A DNA stretch of 64,000 nucleotides from Rhizobium sophoriradicis (GTDB lineage: Bacteria; Pseudomonadota; Alphaproteobacteria; Rhizobiales; Rhizobiaceae), in assembly GCF_003939025.1 (NCBI RefSeq), contig NZ_RQIH01000003.1, positions 390,699-454,698 of the forward strand, in the 5' to 3' direction. Shown piece by piece: positions 36,091 through 44,804 of the stretch. The first letter of the stretch is position 1; the number at the start of each line of letters is the position of its first letter. Below the pieces are notes generated by a model that was not told the origin of the DNA, did no database searches, and worked only from the letters and a program-made list of their open reading frames with translations. A program made the position numbers and the translations under genes.

Positions 36091-36480
36091 TCACTGCGAA
36101 TATTGTTTGAGATAGGCGATGAGATCGGTGATCTCCTTTTCGTCCTTCACGCCGACAAAGGCCATCTTCGTGCCCTTCACCTTCGCCTTCGGATTGTGCA
36201 GATATTCGCGCAACACCGTCTCGTCCCAGACGAGACCGCCTTCGCCGGCCGCCTTCATTCCGGCCGAGTAGGCGAAATTGGGATGCGTCCCGGCCTTCCT
36301 GCCGAACAGTTTGTTCAGAGACGGGCCGACCTTGTTCGTATCTGAATCGACGACATGACAGGTCGCGCACTTCTTGAAAACAACGGCGCCCGCCGCAGCG
36401 TCGCCCTCCTGCGCCCCGGCGTTAGCGGGAGCAAAGGCAGTCACAGCTGCACCAATCAGCAGAACGACACGATAATCCAT
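36091..36480 (-). CDS. Soluble class I cytochrome c
   Basis: The 129-residue protein has a signal peptide (YRVVLLIGAAVTAFAPANAGA), the heme motif KKCATCHVVD, and the distal Met in GTKMAFVGV. It resembles the c2/c550 group (GRKAG, YSAGMKAAG, LREYLHNPK). It lies 162 bases upstream of the oxidase operon in the same direction and is its likely electron donor. ATG 36480 has GAGG six bases upstream; the TTG and ATG starts further 5' are not needed. Confidence 0.92.
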   Translation of the reverse strand: MDYRVVLLIGAAVTAFAPANAGAQEGDAAAGAVVFKKCATCHVVDSDTNKVGPSLNKLFGRKAGTHPNFAYSAGMKAAGEGGLVWDETVLREYLHNPKAKVKGTKMAFVGVKDEKEITDLIAYLKQYSQ

Positions 36481-36659
36481 GGCAAACCTCATCCTCCTCA
36501 AGGTCGCCAGCCACTCACACCGTCCACTATCTCTCGCGTGTGGGTGGTGGTTGATATAGCAGGAAGATTAGTCCTTCGCGGATGCAAGTCAATCGCTTCC
36601 ACGGTTGGAATGACCTGAACGCATTTGATATCAGGTAGATCCGACGCGGATAACGGCCG

Positions 36660-37583
36660 CTACACCCCGATCGAAAGAGCCTCCTTGACCGCCAACTCGG
36701 CCATGGCAAGCGCCGCCTCGCGGCTCCTGGCGGCGGCGATGAAGCGGCCGTTATGGCAGAAGCTCGCGCCCTCTATGCCGCAAACCGCCGCCAGCTCTCC
36801 ATTGGCAAGACCGGCCCAGGCTGCAGGCAGGTCGGCCCTGAGCTCGAACCCCTCCTCGGCGCGGCGGATGCCGGTTACGCACCAATCCTTTTCGCGCGGG
36901 TGGACGACGAACAGCAGGTGATCGGCACCGGCCTTGACGATAGCAGGACGGAAGGGCATCCCCCTCGGCAGTTCCAGAATATGGCCCTGCCCCGCAGCCT
37001 TGATAGCCTCGTGAACGATCGCCTCGGCCCGCAATTTTGCAGCGCTCTGAGCGATCTTGGCCTCGACGAAACTGCGGGCAATGGCAAGGGCCGCGTGGAA
37101 GGCGCGATCGTCGGCATCCGGCTCCGCTTCGTCGAAAACCGGTTTCAGGGTCTCGAGCAGCGCCGGCAGCGTCAGGCCCGCCAATGGCCCCGAGGGGCTA
37201 AGCGCGCCATTGTCGGTCAGGTCGATCGGCAGCACGAAGCTCGCATCGAAAGAGCCGTGCAAGGCTTCGACGTGGTCTGCGGGAAGGCCGCAAGCAGCGA
37301 GATAGTCGCGGCCGTAATGTTTCCAGATCAGGCCGAACGAGCTGTAGGGCTGGCCATCGTCGCGCAACGGCGCGCCGCGCTGGTGATGATCGAATATGCC
37401 GGCATCGGCGTCATAAACTCCGCCGACATCATAGATGATCCGGTCCTGCCCTGGCGTGATCCACTCCGGCGCCCGGCTGCGGATCAGGCGCGCCTGCGGG
37501 AAAAGCCGGGTCAGGATGACGCTCGACAGCAGTTCGTCGGCATGGAAACCACCGGAATGGGTGACGAGAAAATCGGGGATCAT
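36660..37583 (-). CDS. MYG1/UPF0160-family protein
   Basis: The 307-residue protein has the DHH-like motifs of MYG1: VTHSGGFHADELLSSVILTR at the start, IYDVGGVYD, and FDHHQRGAP. The C-terminal half contains ELPRGMPFRPAI and DWCVTGIR. Eukaryotic MYG1 is a 3'-5' RNA exonuclease; bacterial members are uncharacterised metal-dependent hydrolases. It has no operon partner. Confidence 0.9.
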   Translation of the reverse strand: MIPDFLVTHSGGFHADELLSSVILTRLFPQARLIRSRAPEWITPGQDRIIYDVGGVYDADAGIFDHHQRGAPLRDDGQPYSSFGLIWKHYGRDYLAACGLPADHVEALHGSFDASFVLPIDLTDNGALSPSGPLAGLTLPALLETLKPVFDEAEPDADDRAFHAALAIARSFVEAKIAQSAAKLRAEAIVHEAIKAAGQGHILELPRGMPFRPAIVKAGADHLLFVVHPREKDWCVTGIRRAEEGFELRADLPAAWAGLANGELAAVCGIEGASFCHNGRFIAAARSREAALAMAELAVKEALSIGV

Positions 37584-37749
37584 GGGAGCTATGCGCCTTG
37601 TCGTTCGCGGCCGGTCCGCTTGCGGGTCGGAACCAGATAGCCGTTGCCGACCATGATCTCAACCCATCTTCGCGCATTGCTGAGGGCGCCGGCCCGTTGC
37701 GGAAGGCGCGCAGCAGTTTTGGACCGACGACAAGTGTGGAGACGAAGAC

Positions 37750-38313
37750 CTAAAGCAGTGCCCGTGCCGGCTGTGCCGCGACAAGCGCGCGGCTAGCCGC
37801 CGCGCCGGCATGCAGGCAGATGAGTCCGACCGCAGCCAGAGAATTGATCAAAAGAACCTCGGCCACAACAGCTGCCGAAAACGCCCCGTCGCCGGACGGA
37901 AGCACCGCCGTTGCGGCAAAAAGCACGCCCTCATAGGCGATGAAGCCGGCAAGGAAGGCGCCCGACATCGTGACGGTGAGACCGGCCGCAAGGCGCAGCA
38001 CGAAAAGCGCTGCTGTAAGTGATGCGAAAGCCGCAATCCCGATCGCAAGCCCCCAGGCGTAGCTTTCCCAGGTCTCGGGATAATCGAGCACGAGATACCC
38101 GACCATCTGGTTGGCGAGCCAAGCAAGCAGCACCGCCGCCACCGCCATCCGCCGCGGCAGCACAACCGCCGAAACCGCCGAAAGCGCCACGAAGGGTGTG
38201 ACGCAGGCAAAAAACAGGCTGAGAACCACGCTCGCACCGGCAATGACGACAACCCAGGCGACCGCCAAACCAGGCACGGCAGGGCGCAGGGGAAGCTGAT
38301 TTCGTTCGAGCAT
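37750..38313 (-). CDS. Hypothetical integral membrane protein
   Basis: The 187-residue protein has about six hydrophobic helices and ends in a basic/hydrophobic tail. A pattern WLANQMVGYLVLDYPETWES links two helices. I recognise the appearance of small rhizobial membrane proteins seen near cobalt/cobalamin genes, but no cobalamin riboswitch was found upstream and I assign no function. It is convergent with nothing and lies 167 bases downstream of the MYG1 gene. Confidence 0.65.
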   Translation of the reverse strand: MLERNQLPLRPAVPGLAVAWVVVIAGASVVLSLFFACVTPFVALSAVSAVVLPRRMAVAAVLLAWLANQMVGYLVLDYPETWESYAWGLAIGIAAFASLTAALFVLRLAAGLTVTMSGAFLAGFIAYEGVLFAATAVLPSGDGAFSAAVVAEVLLINSLAAVGLICLHAGAAASRALVAAQPARALL

Positions 38314-38709
38314 CGTAGACTCCCTTCAACCACTGGGAATAATAGCCGAACTGCGCGAAAAGACTAGCGAGGCCGGATCGCGACGAGATTAATATGTAAG
38401 GCACGGACTGTAAGGCACGGACGTCGCCGGAGGAAGCACGAGGCCGCCGCGGGATATCGGAACAATCCCCGCCTCCAATGCCCGGCGCCGACGCCGGCAA
38501 TACCTGGGGGCACCACCTGCACCATATCAGTACAGCGCCTCGCAACCCGGCATCCCTCCTGAGAAGGCGCGCAGAACCACGGCAGCGATTTGAGAACCAT
38601 TCATATCGAAAATGAAACACGTTATGGTATTATATTTTGAAGACACCTGCGATGGCTGTAGGCTCCTCACCGTGAAGAATTGTAAGATCTCACCGTTTCG
38701 GAGGCCATC
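38314..38709. other. Divergent intergenic region
   Basis: It separates the membrane protein (left) from the lectin-repeat protein (right). It contains the tandem repeat at 38395-38422. The 70 bases before 38700 are AT-rich and probably hold the promoter of the right-hand gene. No riboswitch or gene was recognised. Confidence 0.4.
38395..38422. repeat. Perfect 14-base tandem duplication
   Basis: TGTAAGGCACGGAC occurs twice in direct succession with no mismatch, about 80 bases upstream of the leftward membrane-protein gene. Confidence 0.8.
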
Positions 38710-40992
38710 ATGACCAGTTGGTATTTCATCCAGACCGCCTCCGGCACGGACGGCGTCAGCTATGGTCTCAACGTCCAGGGCGCCGGCAGCGCACCCGGAA
38801 CGCCGATCATAACTTGGGGCTGGCAGGGCGGGGCCGATAACGAGCTCTGGGCGATCGGCGACGACGGCTCGGTGGTGAGCGCGCTCGGTTCCGGCCTATA
38901 TCTCGCTCCGTCGCCGGAGGGAAGCGGCCTCGTCATCTCGGCGACGCCCGCCTACTGGTCATTCACCGCGCAGGGCACCATCGCCGCCGAGGACGGGTCC
39001 GTAATAACGGCAGCCTCGGCCGAGCCGCTCCAGGGAGCGCTGGTCCAGCTTTCGCCGGCCGAGGACGGTCCGCCGGCGACGCAATCCTGGTGGACGGCCC
39101 CGAACATGCAGGCGATCCAGCAGCAATTCAGCGCCTGGCGCTACATCGTCAGCAATCTTACCGACGGTGACGGCACGACCTTCGTGCTGAATGTCAAGGG
39201 CGCCGACGAAAGCCCAGGCACGGATGTTATCGTCTGGCAGCTCGAGGCGGATTCGAGCAATTCGATGTGGCAGATCACCAGCGACGGCCGCATTCTCAGC
39301 GCCATGAACCGGTCGCTGCTGCTCGGAGCGGCGGAAAGCGACGGCGGCCCCGTCGTCATTCAGTCGGCGCTCAGCCCTGAGAGCGGCCAGACCTGGAACT
39401 TCGGCCCTTCCGGCGTGATCGGCAATCCGGACACCGGCCTTTCCCTCGGCATTGATGGCCAGCCGGATTCGCTGCAGCCGGGAACGGGGCCGTTGGCTGT
39501 CATCGGTGCGGCCGGGGGCTCCGATCCGCCGGCGAGTTTCCAATGGCAACTGGCGCCGGACAATCCACTGAACACGATCGTGATGCAGAGCCCGCAGCCG
39601 TTCCCGGCTTTCTTGGATGAGGAGGCCTCGGTCTATGCCTATATCATGAACGCCCTCGGCATCGCCGACATCCGCAGCGAATATGCCAACCTCACCATCT
39701 CACTTTCGGATTTGCACACGACGATCAGTACCATGCCCTGCCCGCCGGAGCTGGACCAGACCGCCTGGAATGCCGTGGTGGCCGAGCTGGGAGACGAGAT
39801 CACCCGGGCCGACAGCGTACGCCAGTTCTTCGACGAATTCCGCGCCTACCAGACAAGCCTTCAGACGAGCTGCACCGATCGTGGGCTCGCCATCGGCACA
39901 CTTGCCGGGTTGGAGGAGGGCAGCAGCATGAGCATCGGCGGCCTGATCCTGTCGGTTTTCGAAGGCATCCTCTATACCGTGCTGGAAGCGGTTCCGGGCG
40001 GAGAAGAGGCCGTATCGACGGCATCGATCATCGGCAATGTGATGGAGGGATGCATTAACGTCGCCACCAACGCCGCCAACGTCAGCACCACGATTTCGGC
40101 GGACCCGTTCCAAGTGGCATACGCCAAATTGTGGGACGACATTGGGACGGCCTTCCAATCGACGACGGACGCCGCCGGCCTGATGGAAACCATCATCCTC
40201 TCCGACTGGGGCAAGATGCAGGCCTTCTATGCCGCGTCGATGGCGACCGGGCCGAACACGCTGAGCTGGCCTTCCGGACAGACCGCAACGCTGGTCGACA
40301 ATTCACTTCCCGGTTTCGAGATCTCCGCCCTGCAGATGCTGCTGCCGGCCAAGTTCCAGATCTATTTCTACTACCAGAACGACGACAGCCCCGTGAACGG
40401 CGTACCGAGCGAAGCGCAGTGGGTCACGCCGGGCGGCGGCGGTACCTGGGTGAAATACTGGATCGCGGGGCAGGATAGTTGGGAGGCCTATCCCGACAGC
40501 GATTTGATGCAACAACATGTATGGGGCAACGGCGTTGCTCGGTCCGACTTCTTCCAGTCCTGCAACGGTTGGGGCTTTGCCACCTCCTATTGGGAAGGCA
40601 CGCACAATGTCGTCCTGACGATCTGCAACCAGACGCCTAATGTGCTGACAGTCGGCTATGAAGTCATCGACGGGAGCGGCGCTTTTCTTCGGCCGAGCCT
40701 CCTGCCTGGAGTGAGCACGGCGCCCTTGCCGCCCTACGGCTCGGATACGCTGCTAGCCACGTCGCGCATGTATCTGGATGCGCCGATATGGGTCAAGGAT
40801 CAGTCCGGCAACTTGATCGCGGAACTGGTCGTCAATCGCGATCCGAACGGCTTCCAGGCCGGCGATGTCTGGATATCGAACCAGGCGACCAGCGGCGGCT
40901 ACAGCCTTTCCTCCCCGATCTGCAACAGTGGCGACATCATCGACAAATGTAGCGGTGCGGCCCAGATCACGATCTTCTGGTCCGGATCGTGA
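38710..40992 (+). CDS. Large protein with two ricin-like lectin repeats and a hydrophobic helical middle
   Basis: The 760-residue protein has four visible parts. Residues ~4-130 and ~141-290 are duplicated beta-trefoil-like (ricin B) modules: WYFIQTASGTDGVSYGLNVQ against WRYIVSNLTDGDGTTFVLNV, each followed by PGT-x-x-I/V-x-W and a D-x-x-W step. Residues ~300-520 are helical and include an amphipathic/hydrophobic stretch (IGGLILSVFEGILYTVLEAV, NVMEGCINVATNAANVSTTI). Residues ~600-760 are beta-rich (NVVLTICNQTPNVLTVGYEV) with paired Cys. There is no signal peptide. Carbohydrate-binding modules plus a membrane-active helical centre recall pore-forming or insecticidal toxins; this is an inference. 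GGAGG precedes the ATG. The gene stands alone. Confidence 0.8.
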   Translation: MTSWYFIQTASGTDGVSYGLNVQGAGSAPGTPIITWGWQGGADNELWAIGDDGSVVSALGSGLYLAPSPEGSGLVISATPAYWSFTAQGTIAAEDGSVITAASAEPLQGALVQLSPAEDGPPATQSWWTAPNMQAIQQQFSAWRYIVSNLTDGDGTTFVLNVKGADESPGTDVIVWQLEADSSNSMWQITSDGRILSAMNRSLLLGAAESDGGPVVIQSALSPESGQTWNFGPSGVIGNPDTGLSLGIDGQPDSLQPGTGPLAVIGAAGGSDPPASFQWQLAPDNPLNTIVMQSPQPFPAFLDEEASVYAYIMNALGIADIRSEYANLTISLSDLHTTISTMPCPPELDQTAWNAVVAELGDEITRADSVRQFFDEFRAYQTSLQTSCTDRGLAIGTLAGLEEGSSMSIGGLILSVFEGILYTVLEAVPGGEEAVSTASIIGNVMEGCINVATNAANVSTTISADPFQVAYAKLWDDIGTAFQSTTDAAGLMETIILSDWGKMQAFYAASMATGPNTLSWPSGQTATLVDNSLPGFEISALQMLLPAKFQIYFYYQNDDSPVNGVPSEAQWVTPGGGGTWVKYWIAGQDSWEAYPDSDLMQQHVWGNGVARSDFFQSCNGWGFATSYWEGTHNVVLTICNQTPNVLTVGYEVIDGSGAFLRPSLLPGVSTAPLPPYGSDTLLATSRMYLDAPIWVKDQSGNLIAELVVNRDPNGFQAGDVWISNQATSGGYSLSSPICNSGDIIDKCSGAAQITIFWSGS

Positions 40993-41113
40993 GATAATGC
41001 CTGCGCATTCCCGTGCCCTCAGGCTTCGCCCTAGGGATGCCGCAGGAACCTAGCGTGCCCCAGTCCTTGGACACGGGGAACTCCTTTCTCAAAGTGTCTC
41101 TCGACCGTCAACC

Positions 41114-42394
41114 CTACAACGCATCCAGCGGTATCTTCAGATATCGCCGCCCGTTCCCCTCCGGCTCCGGCAGCCGCCCGCCGCGGAGATTGACCTGCAG
41201 CGCGTGCAGCATCAGCTTCGGTTTCGGCAGTGTGCGGTCGCGCGCCTGCCTGAGTGCCACGTAGGCGGCTTCGTCCTTGCCTGCTATGTGGGGATTGTCG
41301 CGTTTCTGGGCTGCGACCGTGCTCTCCCAGCGCGGGTGACGCCCGTTAGGCTGGTAGTCGTGACCGGAAAAGAGGCGGGTCTCGTCTGGCAGCGACAGGA
41401 TCGCCTGGATCGAACTCCACAGAGCGGCCGCGCTGCCGCCGGGGAAATCCGTGCGCGCCGTGCCGGAATCCGGCATGAACACCGTGTCGTGCACGAATGC
41501 GGCGTCGCCGACCAGATAAGTGACGGAAGCGAGCGTGTGGCCGGGCGAAAACATAACGCGAGCTTCAAGCCCGCCGATCTCGAACCTGTCGCCATCGGCA
41601 AACAGCCGGTCCCATTGCGAGCCGTCTGTTGCGAGAGCCGGCCAGTTATAGATCTCCTTCCAGAGCCTCTGCACCTCGGTGACCTGGGCACCGATGGCTA
41701 TCGGCGCGCCGGTCTTTCCCTTGATGTAATGGGCGGCGGAAAAATGGTCGGCATGCGGATGCGTGTCGAGGATCCACGCGACCGCCAGCCCCCGGCTTTC
41801 GATGTCGGCAAGGATGGCATCGGCGCTTGACGTGCCCGTTGCCCCCGAGGTCTCGTCGAAGTCGAGCACAGGGTCGATGATGGCGCAGCGTCCCATGGCG
41901 GCATCGGCAACGACATATTGCACGCTCCATGTGGCGGGATGGAAGAAGGCCTTCACATCCGCCGTCTGCGCCGCTCGCCTCTCCAGCCAGCGGCGCGCGC
42001 CGGCAAGATCGAAACCGAGGCTTTGGCCGAAGAGCTCGACATCGCCGGGCTCCATGCGCCCGTCGAGCACCTCACCCAGCGTATAAAGTGTCAGCGCCCG
42101 TATGCCGCTCTTGCAATGGGCGACGACAGGCCCCTTCGCCTCGGCCATCGCCGCCTGAAAGGCGCGTATATCTGCCTCGGTGATCTCGCTCCCCTTCACC
42201 GGCACGAAGCTATAGGAAAGCCCAGCGGCGGTGGCGGCAGCCTTTTCCGCCAAATTGCCCGGCTGCCCCGGCTCCTCGCCATCTGGCCGGGCATTGATGA
42301 CGGCGGCAAAACCTTCGGCCGCGAAAGCGGCAAGGCCGGCGGCATCGGGCTGCCCCGCCACCGATATCAGCTCATTGACCCTCACGGATGTCAT
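41114..42394 (-). CDS. blh: Blh-type bifunctional DSP/rhodanese-like and persulfide dioxygenase protein
   Basis: The 426-residue protein joins two domains. Residues 1-~110 are a dual-specificity-phosphatase-like/sulfurtransferase part with the Cys loop VVAHCKSGIRA. From residue ~145 on is a metallo-beta-lactamase persulfide dioxygenase: DTHPHADHFSAAHYIKGKTG, MFSPGHTLASVTYLVGD, HDTVFMPDSGTARTDFPGG and FSGHDY. The blh product in Agrobacterium and Xylella oxidises sulfide-derived persulfides under BigR control. GGAGG precedes ATG 42394. A DsrE-like gene lies upstream on the same strand. Confidence 0.92.
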   Translation of the reverse strand: MTSVRVNELISVAGQPDAAGLAAFAAEGFAAVINARPDGEEPGQPGNLAEKAAATAAGLSYSFVPVKGSEITEADIRAFQAAMAEAKGPVVAHCKSGIRALTLYTLGEVLDGRMEPGDVELFGQSLGFDLAGARRWLERRAAQTADVKAFFHPATWSVQYVVADAAMGRCAIIDPVLDFDETSGATGTSSADAILADIESRGLAVAWILDTHPHADHFSAAHYIKGKTGAPIAIGAQVTEVQRLWKEIYNWPALATDGSQWDRLFADGDRFEIGGLEARVMFSPGHTLASVTYLVGDAAFVHDTVFMPDSGTARTDFPGGSAAALWSSIQAILSLPDETRLFSGHDYQPNGRHPRWESTVAAQKRDNPHIAGKDEAAYVALRQARDRTLPKPKLMLHALQVNLRGGRLPEPEGNGRRYLKIPLDAL

Positions 42395-42431
42395 TGAAGC
42401 CTCCGCACCGCCCTCATCACGCTTCATCACA

Positions 42432-42477
42432 TGTATAAGTGTACAATCTCACGAGTATATTGCCGAATGCAAGAATA
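42432..42477. promoter_or_regulatory. Two dyads upstream of blh
   Basis: TGTA-N6-TACA (42432-42445) and TATTGC-CGAAT-GCAAGAATA (42458-42477) lie in the 117-base gap between the DsrE-type gene and blh. ArsR-type sulfide sensors of the BigR/SqrR group bind short AT-rich palindromes at blh promoters, so the second dyad is a candidate operator. No bigR gene is visible nearby. Confidence 0.4.
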
Positions 42478-42510
42478 GTGCTGGCATATGCTCCCACCCG
42501 GTCTGACTGA

Positions 42511-42879
42511 TCAAAACGACAGCGTCGCGGCACCTTGCCTGATCTCGGCATGCATGGCGCTGGCGCCGACGATGACGACGCCATCGAGCAGGTCCTCCTG
42601 CGTATAGCCGCGCGAAGCCACACAGGGCGGGCATGCCCAGATTGAGCCGCCGCGCTGCTGGAAATTCTCAATCAATGTCGAGAGCGGATCGAGCGGCGGC
42701 ACATGCGTCATCCGCTGGCCGCTCTTGCGCACCAGGTCGATCCCGGTACTGGTGAGGAACACCGAAACCTTGAGCCCGGCGGTAATCCCGCCATTGGCTA
42801 TGGTGAAGGCGACGGAGGAAAGTTCGGATTCGATGCCCTTCGTGACGAGCACGACCAGTTTATCGCTTTGGCTTTGCAT
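42511..42879 (-). CDS. DsrE/DsrF-like sulfur-relay protein
   Basis: The 122-residue DsrE-fold protein has the opening KLVVLVTKGIESELSSVAFT and the Cys motif SIWACPPCVASRGY where persulfide transfer would occur. GGGAGAA precedes ATG 42879. Together with the downstream persulfide dioxygenase it suggests handling of sulfide or polysulfide in the cytoplasm. Confidence 0.88.
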   Translation of the reverse strand: MQSQSDKLVVLVTKGIESELSSVAFTIANGGITAGLKVSVFLTSTGIDLVRKSGQRMTHVPPLDPLSTLIENFQQRGGSIWACPPCVASRGYTQEDLLDGVVIVGASAMHAEIRQGAATLSF

Positions 42880-42962
42880 AGTATTCTCCCAGTTGAATTC
42901 AAGATTGCTTGGACTGAACGCGACCATGATAGGAGGGTGCGCCGCGCGCGTATTTGGCCGGA

Positions 42963-43958
42963 ATGCGTGAAGCCTTGTCCGAAAATCCAGGTACTGAGGG
43001 CGGCGTCACCCGTGATGACGTGCTGTCGGCGCTGCTTTCGACGATCCGTCTTTCGGGATCACTGCAGTTCTGCTTCATGCCGACTGGCGATTGGCAGACC
43101 GATGCCGCGCCGTCGCTTGCAGGCCTCTCGGCAAGGGCTACGGGCACCATGCCGTTCCATATCGTCGTGGCGGGCAGTTGCTGGTTGAAAGCGGAAGACG
43201 AAGAGACCGATCTGGAAGCCGGCGACGTCCTAGTCTTTCCCTTCGGCACCGGACATCAGCTGGGTGTGGGAAAAAATGGCACGCTGGTGCTGCCGACCCG
43301 CGACTTGCCGCAGAAGCCGTGGCGGGAGATTCCGGTGCTGCGCTATGGCGAGGCGGCGCAAAGCGTGCGGCTGCTCTGCGGCTATCTGCAATGGGATGGG
43401 CTGAGCTTTGCGCCGCTGCGCCAGGCGCTGCCGAAAATGATCCATGTCAGGACGCGGGCGGCCAATGATCGCGACTGGCTGCGCGCCACTATCCGCCAGA
43501 TGGTCGAGGAGGTCGATAGCCCGCGCGCCGGCGGCATCTCGATGCTGCCGCGGTTGACCGAAATCATCTTCATCGAGATCCTGCGCCATCAGATCATGAT
43601 GGCCAAACCCCACGCGATTGGCTTGCTGGCAGCGCTGGCCGACCCTGCGCTCTCGCGCTGCCTCTCCCTAATCCACGACGATCCCAGGCGTGACTGGTCG
43701 CTGGAGCTGCTGGCCGCAGCATCGGGATCGTCGCGCAGCGCGCTCGCCGAACGCTTTCAAACGATGCTTGCGACATCGCCGATCCGCTATATCAGAGACT
43801 GGCGGCTCTATCTGGCAAGCGTGGCACTGGCCACGACAAGCCAGCCGATTGCAGCGATCGCCTATGACGCCGGCTACGCCACCGAAGCTGCCTTCAACCG
43901 CGCCTTCTCCCGCGCCTTCGCTCAGCCACCGGCCGCTTGGCGGGCGGCGCACGGCTGA
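42963..43958 (+). CDS. AraC-family regulator with cupin domain
   Basis: The 331-residue protein has an N-terminal cupin_6-type domain (DVLSALLSTIRLSGSLQF, PFHIVVAGSCWL, LEAGDVLVFPFGTGHQL) and a C-terminal AraC HTH pair (LAAASGSSRSALAERFQTML, IAAIAYDAGYATEAAFNRAF). It is divergent from the DsrE-type gene. The N-terminus may start at TTG 42954; ATG 42963 is used here. The neighbouring sulfur genes are candidate targets. Confidence 0.9.
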   Translation: MREALSENPGTEGGVTRDDVLSALLSTIRLSGSLQFCFMPTGDWQTDAAPSLAGLSARATGTMPFHIVVAGSCWLKAEDEETDLEAGDVLVFPFGTGHQLGVGKNGTLVLPTRDLPQKPWREIPVLRYGEAAQSVRLLCGYLQWDGLSFAPLRQALPKMIHVRTRAANDRDWLRATIRQMVEEVDSPRAGGISMLPRLTEIIFIEILRHQIMMAKPHAIGLLAALADPALSRCLSLIHDDPRRDWSLELLAAASGSSRSALAERFQTMLATSPIRYIRDWRLYLASVALATTSQPIAAIAYDAGYATEAAFNRAFSRAFAQPPAAWRAAHG

Positions 43959-44135
43959 ACACGGTTCCGGTCGACGCATCCCGCATCTCACCCTCGCCCT
44001 CCGACAAGAAACCGAAGCTGGCGCGAGGCTTGGGCGGTCAAGGGTTTCAACCACGCGGCAACGTCCGCTGCATCGAGTTCGAGCAGTAGCGATCAGTTGC
44101 CTTCGCCGGTCGGCAAACGCGACTGCCGAAAAAGG

Positions 44136-44552
44136 CTAGTTCTGGCCCTGCAGGCGATCAATCACCTCCAGCAGCAGGTCGGAACAGGCTTTCATCGGTT
44201 CGTCCTCGGCGCATTTCAGATCGATCCGTGTGTTTCCGTCCTCAATTTGGAAATGGGCGGCCTTCGACGGCCGCGGCATGCGATGGCCGCGGAAATCTCG
44301 GAAACCCATGTCGCCTTTCGAACCGTGCCACCGGTAGTCCGGGCGATCTCCGGACCGTGCATTCGGGCTGCCCATCATCCGCTCGTCATCATCGGGAGCG
44401 GGCTGAGCCGGCGGGGCTGGCGGCGGCGGAGGCGAGCTAGGCTCGGTCGCGGTGGGTGGCGTTGCGGCGGAAGGTGGAGGTGGCGATTGTTGTGCGAAGG
44501 TGGAGCCGGTAAGCGCGGCAAGGACAATGCCAGATAGGAGAACTCTTTGCAT
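44136..44552 (-). CDS. Exported Pro-rich hypothetical protein
   Basis: The 138-residue protein has a clear signal peptide (QRVLLSGIVLAALTGSTFAQ). A linker of about 30 residues made mainly of Pro, Ala and Thr follows (PSSPPPPPAPPAQPAP). The C-terminal part carries HFQIEDGNTRIDLKCAEDEP and two Cys (KCAEDEPMKAC) that could form a disulfide. I do not recognise a family. It is divergent from ftsZ2. Confidence 0.75.
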   Translation of the reverse strand: MQRVLLSGIVLAALTGSTFAQQSPPPPSAATPPTATEPSSPPPPPAPPAQPAPDDDERMMGSPNARSGDRPDYRWHGSKGDMGFRDFRGHRMPRPSKAAHFQIEDGNTRIDLKCAEDEPMKACSDLLLEVIDRLQGQN

Positions 44553-44804
44553 CGGTCGGTCCTTTCGGAGAAGTGAGGCATGTCTGTAAACACCGAGGCA
44601 GGCCTTTGGTTCACACTCATCTCGAAGCTTCTGATCGAAATCCGCAAGAGCGTGGTGGCAAACTTCATCAGGGCAACAATCACAGGTGTGTCGCCGCCCC
44701 GGACGTCTTTCGCCTCGCCTCCGCCTTGTTGCGCGTTTATCCTCACTGTCGATTCGCTGTCCGCGACGAGGGCGCGGCGCAAGATTGCATCAAAGGAGAG
44801 TGCG

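Noticed and set aside
38314..38709. Cobalamin riboswitch ahead of the membrane protein
   Set aside because: GC-rich segments are present, but I could not find a B12-box-like sequence or the expected order of conserved blocks.
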